Assembly: GCA_029721435.1 (NCBI GenBank)
Contig: CM056574.1
Span: 32,568,001-32,632,000, forward strand
Length of the DNA: 64,000 nt
Source of the DNA: Gymnothorax reevesii
Taxonomy: Eukaryota; Chordata; Actinopteri; Anguilliformes; Muraenidae
Direction: 5' to 3'
The notes beneath the pieces are model-generated. The model saw nothing but the letters and a program-made list of their open reading frames with translations, did no database searches and was not told where the DNA came from. Position numbers and translations under genes: made by a program. Numbering within the stretch: the stretch's first letter is position 1; each line of letters starts with the position of its first letter. Shown here piece after piece: positions 12,170-24,373 of the stretch.

Positions 12170-14920
12170 TTGTCAGTTAGTCACATTTATCCATTTAATT
12201 GCCTATTGCCTTTATATTGTCCTTTATTTCATTTTATTGTGTCGATTAATCCTGCACTTTGGGTCGACTTTCTGTTGTATTTAAATGTGCAATAGAAGTA
12301 AAGATGACTTGAAGTAATGGGAGTGGAAAATGGGGCTTATATGTAATTATATCAAGTAAAAACAATTATATCAAGCAGTTATTCTTCAACATGACCAATC
12401 TCTTGGATGTAGGTTTGAAATCAGTTTTCACTTTTAGTATGACTTGCAGTGTTTTCATTTCAAAAACATAGGAATTTTTCATTGATTCCAAACTTTTGAA
12501 CAGGACCATATGACACTCAGGTATAATGGACAATATCTGCATCGATAATATATTTGAGGTCAAAGTCTGTCTGTCTGTGTGTATGTACACGTTTTTCTCC
12601 TACATTTCTCAACCGATTACCACCAAATTTGACGTGAATATCCTCTTGAACACCAGGAAGGACTTGACGTTCCCCGATTTTTGAAAAACGGTCATGCAAG
12701 CAAAAAAAATGGCAATTTCACTCCGGGTAGCGGGTAGCAGCTAGTGTTCGTATAGTTTTCTTCAGTTTTACTGGTACATGTTCATTTCTCAGTGTCACAC
12801 GAGCAGGTCCGTTTGCAATCCCAGCTGTGGTAGCATGGGTTACTGTTCACAGTCAGCCTACTTTTCCTCTTTTCACAGCTCTGCTCCTCTCAGACTCACA
12901 GTGAGTCAGGAAGGGCAACCACTTTACCTCTCTCTTGAAATTATGGCCCTGCTGGGCACCTGGCAAGCAAGCCTGCCCAGAAAACCAAAATGGCTGGGGG
13001 CCAAATGGTTGTGATCAGATATAATGTCCCAGTCAAAGACTGGAACTAGAGCACTCAGACAGCGCATACCACCGCCAAGGCCCAACAGTCCCTCATATGA
13101 GTGGGACACATAGGAGTAGAGTTATTATGTACCACCACACAGGTAAATAAAAATTCCATTGGGCTGTTTTAATCAACTTGTCCAACCGAGTCGGACCATC
13201 TTTGTGTGAAAAGTCCTACTATATCCGTCAGGTATTTCAATAAAACAGACGTAGGATATCCAAACATTGTCCGACATGGACTGAGTGTTCATCACTGTCC
13301 GTTCAAAGTTGCCTCAAAATTTACACTTCAGATGCACAGCTCTGTTATTTTGTGTTCAAATATTCAAAATACTGTACATTCACGTTAATTTAAAAAAAAA
13401 AAAACAACTCTGATTAGGTAGATCTCTAACTATTATTAAAAAGCAAACTAACAGCGCGCATAGCTATAGGATGTCCCATTCAATTACAATATTAATTTAA
13501 TTCAAGCTAGCATGCTAATCAAAGGCACCCTTTGCTTATCGTGCATTCCGCACCAAAAGCTACAAGAAGCTATAAAGTTGCTACATAACAAAGCTACTCA
13601 TCATAGAAAAGACATTAAAACATTCATATTGTGACGATTGCTCATTTTAAATGCTTGAGTTAAGTTAAACTCAAGCTCCACTCTCGGTCATGCATATGCA
13701 CCTAGAATACCATGATTTATAACAACCAATGAGAATCATGACAGGAACGCTCTTAAGGCAATGTCCCAAACCTGAATAAAAATACAACTTTTTGTCGCTT
13801 TTGAGGAAAATGGCACCAATTATTCAAAAGCAAAATATTCATAAATTCTAATTAAATTATGTGTGGTTAGAAAAATTCATTCACGGATTTAACAGAGCTA
13901 CGTTTCTGCGTGTATATCGGTTTCAGAGGCATGGGTTATACTGTCTTTTCTTTCTCTCGATATTTTGGGCTATCTTTGCCACCAGGCAACATCAAAAATA
14001 ATGTCATATGCTTTTTGTCCTACTGGGTATTAGGACAACTCTCGAGTGGTCCCAGAAAGTCGGACACTCCAACCTGACTGGCGAACGACGGGCTGTTTAT
14101 TGAAACAACCAGAGAAAGACGGGCCATCTGATCCAATCGAGGGTAGTCCGTTGCCAGGTCGGACATTTGGTCGTGTCTATTGAAACGGCTACCTGGATCC
14201 AGAATTGAATCCGAGTCACTCCCAAAATTAAATCACTTCCAAATTGGACTAAGACACAATAATTTCAATAATAATGGACTAAGACCAGTAATAATTTCAT
14301 TAAAATCTGCCATTATCTTTATTCCGTAATGTTGCAAACAAACAAACATTCTCACTGACTGACTGGGGGTAAAACATAACCTACTTGGAGGGGGTAATAA
14401 TTTGCCTCACTTTTGTATATATGGGGACAAGCCAAAAAGAAGTACAAAAAAGCATTGATTCCATGGCAACAAATTTGCTACAATGGGCCCTACTTGAACA
14501 GCTGAAGTGGGCTGCTTGGACAAAAACCACTTGGCAGCCATATTGGATAGGAGAATAATCCACCATCAGATCTTCATAATAACTGTAAATTCTGCTCCTA
14601 ATGTGGGACTTTAGGCTGCTATACGTGAATATCCTTTATTACCAGGGGAATAATACAGAGATTTGTGGCTTGAACATCTTTAGATTTTTTGACCGGCCTG
14701 TGAATTTTGAAGGTACATTGTTGGTGAAATGACACTTTTCTGGAAAGCAGCAGCCTTTGTAGATATGCTGGGAACAGCTTGCATGGCGCACGACTGAGGC
14801 CAGCAGTTGAGGGCAGGTGCAGCTTGCAGAACTGTGGGCAATGCGGTCCAGGGATTTACAGCCTGGCAAGTGGAAGAGGGCATAGCCCTTTGATCCTGAA
14901 CATACAGAAATGTACACGCT
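12170..14920. other. Intronic sequence with an anonymous repeat
   Basis: The part 12545-12745 (GTCTGTCTGTGTGTATGTAC, then CTCAACCGATTACCACCAAATTTG) has the style of a dispersed fish repeat and partly echoes 6120-6240 (GATGAACCGATTTCTATTAAAATT). An A run lies at 13391-13404. No exon is recognised. Confidence 0.35.

Positions 14921-14923
<3 letters not shown>

Positions 14924-14954
<31 letters not shown>
14924..14954. repeat. (CA)n microsatellite
   Basis: An uninterrupted CA run of about 31 bp; a second CA run lies at 15027-15049. Confidence 0.92.
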
Positions 14955-14955
<1 letters not shown>

Positions 14956-15026
14956 CCATGCACATATACATGAAACCGCACACTCACACAGCATGCACAA
15001 ACACATAGATGCACACTTACCGACCC

Positions 15027-15049
15027 CACACACACACACACACACACAC
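15027..15049. repeat. (CA)n microsatellite
   Basis: A CA run of about 23 bp in a CA-rich context with the preceding array. Confidence 0.88.
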
Positions 15050-15770
15050 GCACAGACACACTTCACCCAGCCACATGATAGGTTTTTAACAGCATCTGAT
15101 TTTAATATCTTGCATCATTGGGAAACTATAGTTGCCTATAGCGCTCTAAGGGTTAATTCCTGTACTCAGCTAACCGCACAGCCCTCATGCTTGCATGCTT
15201 GAGTTGCAATAATGTGTGTTGGGACACTCAAACACACATTGGCAACAGCCACTTGGGTACACGCATATGAAGGCCTATGTGTGGAAATGCTCAATATGCT
15301 CTGGTAATGGGGTGACATTTTGACTCCAAGTTCTGCCTAAGAGGGTATTAGAGCACTTCTATTGGCTCACTCAAGAGCACATTCATTCTGAAAATCAAGA
15401 TGTCCTCTACTGCTGATTCGTTTGGAATCACTTGTGATTTTTATGTAAATTAACTGGAAGAAACTATGCGTTACAGCAAGGCTATGAGCCAAAACTCAAA
15501 TTCCGACTCTGCAAGGACTTTCTGGAAAGGAAAGAAAATGAGGAGCGATTACGAAATATCAATCACATCATTTAATCCACATAGAGCGGTACTGGGGTCA
15601 CTTGGATGATTACATTCATGAAGACCTTCCATATTCAAATGCAGAGATATGGGAAATGTTTTAATACACTCGGAAATCCATAGACAAAGATACCTTAATA
15701 AAATAACAATCCTGAATGCCAAAAATTTACAGTGAATTGTTCCAATCTCACAGAGGATACTTCAGACCAC

Positions 15771-16349
15771 ACGGAAAGAACCTATATAAACATATAGATT
15801 TTAATATAAGGCCAGATATAGGTTTTGCATACATGTGACATACATAAAATTGTCCGTTTTTATACATAAATGTAATATATATGTACATATATGCAATATA
15901 TGAAGACGGCCAATTAAACCTCAAAGTTTATTTTTTTTTATTTGGCATATCCAATCCCCCCGAATCTGGAACATCTAATCAGGGAACTATGTTCTTAGGT
16001 CTATTCGCATATGCAGCCCACTGCTGACCATTTAAGTGAGTGTACAGAACCCGCAACCAGTTACTAGGTATTATACATAAGCTAGGTGAAAGATAGCAAG
16101 CTCATAGTGAGGGCAGAGAATGACCCAATATACCCTTGGTCAGAATTGCATTTATGAGTGCCCGTCTAACCAACAGGACGCGCCTAGAGGAACTCTAATC
16201 TACATAACCCTTCCCAGCAGGCCCTTCACAATTTGCATCTCTGTAGCGCATTGGCCAATTGCGCACTGCTTCTGAAAAGAGCTGCCGACCACTGCTGGTT
16301 GATACAAGGCGGGGATTAAAACCAATATGTTTATATAGGTTCTTTCCGT
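15771..16349. mobile_element. MITE with perfect 25-bp inverted termini, split by a SINE
   Basis: The first 25 bp (15771-15795, ACGGAAAGAACCTATATAAA...) are the exact reverse complement of 16325-16349. Removing the inserted SINE leaves an element of about 180 bp. No flanking duplication long enough to assign a superfamily is evident. The perfect termini suggest a relatively young element, and the SINE inside it must be younger still. Confidence 0.75.
15921..16314 (-). mobile_element. 5'-truncated tRNA-derived SINE (same family as 41026-41525)
   Basis: The block from TTTGGCATATCCAATCC to GAGCTGCCGACCACTGC matches the SINE at 41026-41525 in the same order, including CCCGTCTAACCAACAGGA and GCGCATTGGCCAATTGCGC. 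The orientation is minus, with the T-rich tail complement at 15925-15940. The tRNA-like head is missing. A short duplication ATTAAA(A)CC flanks it (15913-15920 and 16315-16323). Confidence 0.75.
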
Positions 16350-17310
16350 ATGGTAATTTAAGAATCCTTGTTATTTCATCCCTGTAGGAAAAAGTATAGA
16401 CCTTTAGTTGCTATAAATCTCAAATAAAAGACATGTGTCTGTTCATTAAAACAGTGAACGGAATAATAGATTTGTTTTCAAATTCATTAACCAAAGTGAA
16501 ATGTTCAAATAGATGTGGGGATGAAAATGACTTTTAAAAGGCATGTTTACTTGAATGTATGTTCTTCTGTGTTCTTTTATTTTAAGATTTTTGTTTTACT
16601 TTGCAATTTTGCTACATTTAGACTAAGGACCTCTGAGCCATATTCATCTAGAAACTGCATTACAGACAAGAAAGAAGACATTGCATTTGGTGGATGTAAG
16701 AGTGTAGTGTATAAACTTTCAGTGGATGTGTCTGAACTGTAATGATGTGAATCCAATTTTATCTAATGTGGTGAATCTGGCAGTGACTTAAACTTGAAAA
16801 AATGCTTAATTGAAATAAACATAAACATAAACCATTTTGTTTTTATGCATTTCCTTCTCCTCCACAATACACAACTCAGTCTTCATAGAATGGAAACAAG
16901 TATGGTCAAGAAAGAATTGATGACCTTGCTATTGTTAATGTTTTAGGAAAAAATGTAACAAATAGTATCAGATATTTGTGTTGATATGACAGCTTTTTGT
17001 CTTTGGATTTGTTGTCTATGGTACATAATATATATATATATATTTTAATTCAGAGAATCTGGATTAATCTCTAGATGAAAGGAACAAGGCCAAAAGCCAA
17101 AACTGAATGGCTGTGATCTTCAGGTCCTCTGGTAGCACTGCATTATAAACAGACAGGATTCTTCAGTGGAAATCTCTGCTTGGACTCAGGAACACTTCCA
17201 AAATTGTGAGCAGTTTGGGTTCATCTCAAAAACAGAGACACAGGACATGTCTCATGTCACATAACGCGCGCGTGAGTGAGAGAGAGAGAGGAACAATGAG
17301 AATGCAGGTC
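16350..17310. other. Intronic sequence, no gene recognised
   Basis: AT-rich, with a (TA)n run at 17029-17042 and a GA run at 17276-17290. No exon or transposon end was identified. Confidence 0.4.
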
Positions 17311-17329
17311 TGTGTGTGTGTGTGTGTGT
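17311..17329. repeat. (TG)n microsatellite
   Basis: A short TG run about 320 bp before the long TG array. Confidence 0.85.
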
Positions 17330-17454
17330 TCTTGTACTTGTACACAGTGAGGATTAGAAAACATTCTTTCCTATTGAGTGGGGACATTACTCGAAGTGAA
17401 GACATTTTTGCTTGTCCTCACAACTACTGAGGCACATTCTGACTTATTAGTAAA

Positions 17455-17555
17455 GGTTCGGGGTAAGGTTAGAATTAGTGATAGGTGAAAGTTAGGGTAA
17501 GGGTTCGGGGTAAGGTTAGAATTAGGGATAGGTTAAAGTTAGGGTAAGGGTTTGG
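17455..17555. repeat. 47-bp tandem duplication with GTTAGGG/TAAGGTTAG motifs
   Basis: Two copies of a 47-bp unit (from 17457 and 17504) contain GGGGTAAGGTTAGAATTAG and AAAGTTAGGGTAAGGG, resembling degenerate telomeric TTAGGG DNA. It looks like the (GGTTAG)-rich minisatellite found interstitially in many fish. Confidence 0.75.
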
Positions 17556-17650
17556 ATTCGGCATGCGTTGCTTATTGTTAAGATTAGGGAAAGGCTGTAG
17601 ACTAGAGCCACACAAAGACTGAATGGAAGTCAATGCAACAGAAGTACAAG

Positions 17651-17687
17651 GGTGTGTGTGTGTGTGTGTGTGTGTGAGTGGGTGTGT

Positions 17688-17744
<57 letters not shown>

Positions 17745-18002
17745 CGTGTGTGTGTATGCGTGCATGTGTGTGTGTGTGTGTGTGTGTAATCATGTGTGAA
17801 TGTTTGTGTGTGCATACGTGCATGTGTGTGTGTGTGTGTGTGCGTGTGTGTCTGTGTGTGTGTGTGTGTGTGTAATCATGTGTGAATGTTTGTGTGTGCA
17901 TACGTGCATGTGTGTGTGTGTGCCTAAGTGTGTGTGTGCGTTTGTGTGTGTACTCACGTGTGTATGTGTGGGTGTGTGTGTGTGCCTAAGTGTGTGTGTG
18001 AG
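17651..18002. repeat. Long TG-rich array with an internal 86-bp duplication
   Basis: About 350 bp of alternating purine-pyrimidine TG sequence. A marker TAATCATGTGTGAATGTTTG recurs at 17787 and 17873, giving an 86-bp higher-order step. A GTGCCTAAGTGTGTGTGTG marker also recurs near 17920 and 17983. Alternating TG runs this long favour Z-DNA. Confidence 0.9.
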
Positions 18003-19254
18003 TGAATGGGAGAGGGGTGTGCTGATAACAGAGGAACAGAAACTATAAATTGACCGAATGCCAGTGGCTTGAGGTGAGCATGCCGTAGTCATGGAGATCA
18101 CAGCAGGATCCCAGCAACCATTTGTCTCACTGTAGCCAGATAATATTCATCATTCATGTGATTGGGCAGTACAATGCCTCATCTCCTCACCTGACCTATC
18201 CCCACTCCTCCTGAGGATGCCCTCTCCATGCATCCCAACTCAAACACCCAGCTCAAGAGCACAACAGTGGAATTAATGGTGAAGATATACCCCCGTAACC
18301 CTGAGGCAGAGGAAGGCTAGCATGGCTCCAGCTATAACCCAGCAGGCCTTCCACATTGTTGCCAGGGAGGAGCAACTGAGGACAGACCCCAGGTAGCCTG
18401 CATCAAAATGGCACCTCATTAATCCAGTACCACTTGCTGTGGACTACATCTGGGGGTCCTCAGACAGGACAGACTGTGGAGTGCCCAACTAAAAATAACT
18501 TAGAGCTAAGCACTAGCATGAGCAATTATGTAAAGACTGTCACCAATTTCTTGACTCTGCAGGAACAGGCTTAAGACAGATGGAGAGTTCAACACATTTA
18601 CAGCCTTGGGGAAAATATTCAGCGAAAATGAAAGACTGGCGGCATGGGTTGTCAGTATCAACAGAGGAAGCGAAACTATGCCAGACTACAAACAATTGTT
18701 CACATAAACTGCTAGTTTATCCTGAGGAGACACCGAGTCAGAACAATGGGGATATAACCACTTCATGCACTAATGCAAACCACTGTGGCTTTATTGTTCA
18801 TCTCTTCCTCTGTGTTAAGTAACACCAGATTCAAACAGCACAAAGCCACAATCATTCCTCCATTTGAAATAAAAGGTAACAAAAATCAGGAAATAAACAC
18901 AGTTAACAAGAATAATGCACAATCTTAATGACAGAATGTAAATCACAAGCTTGCTAAAGGTTGACACTCTGCACTCACAAGAAATACATGTCAGAAGGAA
19001 ATGCAAAAGAAATCATTTTAATTTCAATCAAAAGAAGTTGTTAGCATACCAATAGATATTTAAGCTGGTGCAGAAATGAGAAGCTCGTTGCTTTGAGCAC
19101 TTCATTACTTAATGTTTGCTTCATTTTATATCAACCCTTAAAGACCCTTGAACTCATAGAATGCAAGTGTCATAACTTTGTGCAATTTATTGTTTCCTTA
19201 TTCCCTGTAGAAATGTATATTTTGTTTTTAGTGATGGTAATCACAAACTTCTGC
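18003..19254. other. Intronic sequence, no gene recognised
   Basis: Moderately GC-balanced at 18060-18480, then AT-rich. No open frame has recognisable content. Confidence 0.35.
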
Positions 19255-20785
19255 TCTGACCACTGATCCAGTTTACCAGATCTTTGCTCTACACTGCTGC
19301 ACTGACCACTGTACCACACTGCTGCTCTGACCACTGTACCAAACTGCTGCTCTGACCACTGCTCCACACTGCTGCTGTGACCACTGTTCCACACTGCTGC
19401 TCTGACCGTTGTACCACACTGCTGCTCTGAACACTGTACCACACTGCAGCTCTGACCTCTGCTCCACACAGCAGCTCTGACCACAGCTTCACACTACTGC
19501 TCTAACCTCGGCTCTGCACTGCTGGTCTGACCACTGCACCACACTGCTGCTCTGACCAAAGTACCACACTGCTGCTCTGACCACTGTGCCACACTGCTGC
19601 ACTAACCACTGCTCCACATTGCTGCTCTGACCACTGCTCCACACTGCTAGTCTGACCACTGCTCCACACTGCTGGCCTGACCACTACACCACACTGCAGC
19701 TCTGACCAATAATCCACACTACTGCTCCAACCACTGTATGACACCACTGCTCTGACCACTGTACCACACTGCAGCTCTGACCTCAGCTCCACACTGCAGC
19801 TCTGACCACTGCTCCACACTGCTGCTCTCACCACTGTTTCATACTGCTGCTCTGACCACTGCTCCACACTGCTGCTCTGACCACTGCTCCACACTGTTAC
19901 TCTAACCACTGCTCCACACTGCTGCTCTAACCACTGCTCCACACAGCTGTTCTAACCACTGCTCCACACTGCTGCTCTGACCACTGATCTACATTGTTGC
20001 TCTGATCACTGCTCCACACTGCTGCTCTAACCACTGCTCCACACTGCTGCTCTAACCACTGTTTCATACTGCTGCTCTGACCACTGCTCCACACTGTTGC
20101 TCTAGCCACTGCTCCACACTGCTGCTCTAACCACTGTTTCACACTGCTGCTCTGACCACTGCTCCACACTGTTACTCTAGCCACTGCTCCACACTGTTGC
20201 TCTAGCCACTGCTCCACACTGCTCCTCCAACCACTGCTCCACACTGCTCCTCCAACCACTGCTCTACACTGCTGCTCTGACCACTGCTCCACACTGTTAC
20301 TCTAACCACTGCTCCACACTGCTGCTCTAACCACTGCTCCACACAGCTGTTCTAACCACTGCTCCACACTGCTGCTCTGACCACTGATCTACATTGTTGC
20401 TCTGATCACTGCTCCACACTGCTGCTCTAACCACTGCTCCACACTGCTGCTCTAGCCACAGCTCCACACTGCTGCTCTAACCACTGCTCCACACTGCTGC
20501 TCTAACCACTGTTTCACACTGCTGCTCTGACCACTGCTCCACACTGTTACTCTAGCCACTGCTCCACACTGTTGCTCTATCCACTGCTCCACACTGCTCC
20601 TCCAACCACTGCTCCATACTGCTCCTCCAACCACTGCTCCACACAGCTGCTATAACCACTGCTCCACACTGCTGCTCTGACTAGTGTACCACACAGCAGC
20701 TCTAACCACAGTCCCACACTGCTAATCTGACCACTGTACCACACTGCAGGCATGACTACTGTGTCACACTGCAGCACTGTGCCTG
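19255..20785. repeat. 25-bp minisatellite (~61 units) with ~400-bp higher-order repeat
   Basis: The unit is CTGCTCTGACCACTGCTCCA plus CACTG, repeated without gaps at a strict 25-bp spacing (for example 19871, 19896, 19921). The first third has more variants (GTACC, TTCC, CAGC); the last two thirds are homogenised. The segment at 19871-20054 recurs 400 bp later (16 units); further in, the offset drops to 375 bp (20121 versus 20496), so one copy lacks a unit. Because 25 is not a multiple of 3 and the consensus has no stop in any minus-strand frame, long antisense open frames appear (up to 146 codons); they are repeat artefacts unless expressed. Confidence 0.95.
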
Positions 20786-22847
20786 GCCACAGGAATTTAC
20801 AGCAAAAGTAATAATCATTCTAATGGTGATTAACAGTACTCATAACTCAAAACTGTGCATAATAATGCTATGTAAACATTCACAAACAATACTTTCCCCT
20901 TTTTTTTCCCAAAACAGAGCATATACTGGATTGGTAACTGAAAGCTACACAAAACAAACATGAGGTTTGGATTTATATGGATAAATTCACTGTTACATGC
21001 TAAACCATGAGAAATCATAAGAAAAACTGCTTTCACAGCTTACTACAGATTTACGGATCTAAATCTGAGGCTTACCAGTGTCTGCCATTTACAGTGGACA
21101 GCTTTATTATTAAAATAGAACCTTTGCAATACAGTTCTTCATCTTGTGTTTTAATCCATTGCCATAGTTTAGGAAATTATTATGAGATCCAGTTTGCATT
21201 AAGACATATCTAAATGGACAATACCCGCCCAATATGACAATGGCCTTAGTTACTCATGGTCCTTCTCCTCTCTGTATCCGCACAATTCCAATCCAAACTG
21301 CACCTGCGTTTCCCAGCAACAACAAAAACATGACGGCCTTCCGAAGACGCCCGAGAGACTCCGAGCGCCCTGGGTTTTCCCTTCACTCATACGTCGTACA
21401 GTGCATGGTCCCAATGAAACGAAAAAAGTCGAGTGGGTTCGGAAAGTAACGATTGAGCACACAGGCGCTGTTGGGCGCTGTCCACCACCGAAAGCGCCTG
21501 AAATTCTATGTTCCGCCAATTACAAACGAATACATCCTCTCAGTTATCACAAAACTCGCTCGTTTTACGCAATGCCCGGATTGAATATATTTCTGTTTGT
21601 CAGTAAGACTATCAATTCCAGATTTATTAATCTTATGACATTTATTTTTGCTGAATTTACGACTCGGAAAATTGTAATCTCCAGCAAGCACTGAAGCCGA
21701 GAGGCGTTTCTTCACTGACTGACAGGCTAAAACCTGGTTAATGTATCTGTATATAAAAAGACAGGCGTTGAACCAAAATATCATAGCCCGACAACGTGCA
21801 GGCCTAATATTTGCTATTGATTTCAAAAGCCTTTACGGAAATCGTCTAATTTAGCCAATATCAATTTCACTGCACGACCCACATTCTGGTAAACGAGAGG
21901 TACAATTAAACACCTTGAATAGCCTCGTAACAGAGGTTTATTTGACAGCATGATTAGGCCTACATCGCTCATACAATTTCGCAACAACATTCGCGAACAT
22001 AGAGGAATAAAAACCACCACGTTGACAGTACAGATTTCGGAGGGATCATCAATGACAGAAGACACAGTCTCTCGTTCAAGCAATATGAAAATAAAAATGG
22101 CCGTATCTTTAGGAGAGGTTCGGGTGGTACCATCTCTGGTGGTGCATTCAGATTCACACACTCATAGCCAGCTTGTAACCTAATACATAAATATTATGGC
22201 ACAGCTCATCATACACACCGTCCAGTTCAGTTTACAAGGCCATTTTACAGACAACCGATGTAACATTAAAAATGCAATCTCCAGTAAAAGGGGTTTAGAT
22301 GCCATATTTTCTGCCAACGGCAAATCCGTATTATAGACAGATATTCTGGGGGAAAATGACTAGGAGCTAACCCTGAAAACTGCATAACAAGATCAGACGC
22401 GGGGGGTAAAGAGGCACAGATCAAAGAGATAAAAGCGTGGTATTAAGATTAATTGAGAGACGTGTATTTTAATGGAACGCTGCCGGGAAATTACTGCTCA
22501 GTGTACACATTGTAGGCTATATGCACCCAAGCTCTTCCACTGGACTCCAACATGCACCACAACACAACCAGGGTTGGCTTTTCAGCACCATTATCGCGAA
22601 CAGCACACCCATATTTTCCAGCCTTCAGCCGTAATGGTTGCGAACGCTGTCCTTTTTACCCCGAGCCACAGCCCCGCGTTACAGTTGAGTGCACGAATTC
22701 CCGCTGAAGCTAAAGGTAATAATTCCTTAAAAATATGGCGGACCTAAGCATTCACCAACTAGGAATGCATAGTGGGGTGGGGGTGGGGTGGGGGGCGCAA
22801 TCTCAGCCCACATTAAAGGCGAAAAGACACTTAAGCTGAAGACTTAC
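20786..22847 (-). other. gnao1 intron 2, proximal part
   Basis: No exon is recognised. The stretch 21250-22180 contains many CpGs and several mid-length open frames on both strands, none of which resembles a known protein. A G-rich run (GGGGTGGGGGTGGGG type) lies at 22774-22795. Conserved intronic regulatory sequence is possible this close to the promoter but cannot be judged from one genome. Confidence 0.4.
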
Positions 22848-22890
22848 TTCATCTGTTTCACGATGGTGCTCTTGCCTGATTCTCCTGCCC
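22848..22890 (-). CDS. gnao1: gnao1 coding exon 2: P-loop
   Basis: This 43-base exon completes codon 40 and encodes AGESGKSTIVKQM plus the start of Lys54. With the preceding Gly it forms the P-loop (G1 box) GAGESGKST that binds the GTP/GDP phosphates; Lys46 and Ser47 are the phosphate and magnesium contacts known for G alpha proteins. The acceptor is ctcaacag, preceded on the minus strand by a run of 16 T (22901-22916) as polypyrimidine tract. The donor is gtaagt at 22847-22842. Length and phase match the conserved second exon of Gi/Go genes. The next exon should begin IIHEDGFSG; I found no such sequence between 1 and 22847 on this strand, so intron 2 probably continues past the window edge. 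Confidence 0.96.
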
Positions 22891-23710
<820 letters not shown>

Positions 23711-23816
23711 AACGGATTTTTTTCACATTAATTTGTTTTTACTCGTGAAACATCCAGCATTTAAACGTCATCAAAATGTACGCTCTGTAAAAACATCTTT
23801 TGACTTATATTCGAGT
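23711..23816. other. Immediate 5' flank of gnao1 promoter
   Basis: AT-rich transition out of the CpG-rich block; nothing recognised. Confidence 0.35.
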
Positions 23817-23818
23817 TT

Positions 23819-23861
<43 letters not shown>

Positions 23862-23863
23862 TT
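23817..23863. repeat. (TTTA)n microsatellite
   Basis: About eleven tandem TTTA tetramers. Confidence 0.93.
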
Positions 23864-24285
23864 ATTCTTTATTTATAATTATGTTTTTTAAATAAATATG
23901 CGGATGCAGTTTGGATCAGAGAGGAGTCCACACAGATTGCTGAGGGGTACTATGCGAACCAAGCGTAAGCGTTTGGTGTTTTCGGACATAAGAATTGAGA
24001 AGATCCCGCTCTTCATAACCTTTGAAACTTGACACCATGCGCACTTCCCCTGTTTGTCATCCCCCTACTTACTGTACACTTTCCCCATTCGTCATCCCCC
24101 CACTTACTGTACAACCACAAAAATAATGTTCGCATGATTACTTTGTGGTTGGTGAGCATGTTATGACGGTTGTAATTAGTGATGCACATTTGGTTATCTT
24201 GTTTGTTTTTAGTGTTTCTGGTTGAGTTATGATGACGACAATATTACCTGCATACTCCTGCTAATTTTGCTGCTGCCAGTACCAC
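23864..24285. other. Upstream flank; small 35-bp tandem duplication
   Basis: At about 24041-24112 two similar units, each containing CATCCCCC(T/C)ACTTACTGTACA and preceded by TTCCCC, lie in tandem. Otherwise no feature is recognised. Confidence 0.5.
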
Positions 24286-24287
24286 TA

Positions 24288-24334
24288 ATACTACCACTAC
24301 TACTGCTGCTGCTGCTGCTACTACTACTACTACA
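24288..24334. repeat. (CTA/CTG)n trinucleotide repeat
   Basis: Mixed ACT and GCT triplets including five tandem GCT units followed by five CTA units. Confidence 0.88.

Positions 24335-24373
<39 letters not shown>
24335..24373. repeat. (AAT)n microsatellite
   Basis: About twelve AAT triplets directly after the CTA/CTG repeat and directly before the 915-bp tandem repeat element. Confidence 0.92.

Noticed and set aside
17602..18101. His/Thr-rich and Cys/Val-rich open frames
   Set aside because: Translations of the TG/CA repeat; pure low complexity.
19502..20292. Long minus-strand open frames with a Trp/Ser/Gln/Val repeat, looking like a repeat protein gene
   Set aside because: They arise because the 25-bp minisatellite unit lacks stops in all three frames on that strand. 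There is no start context, splice signal or non-repeat domain.
21250..21694. Open frames of 89-106 codons on both strands next to gnao1 exon 2, considered as an upstream or antisense gene
   Set aside because: Peptides are not recognisable, the frames on the two strands overlap each other, and the CpG-rich composition near the promoter makes stop-free stretches more likely.
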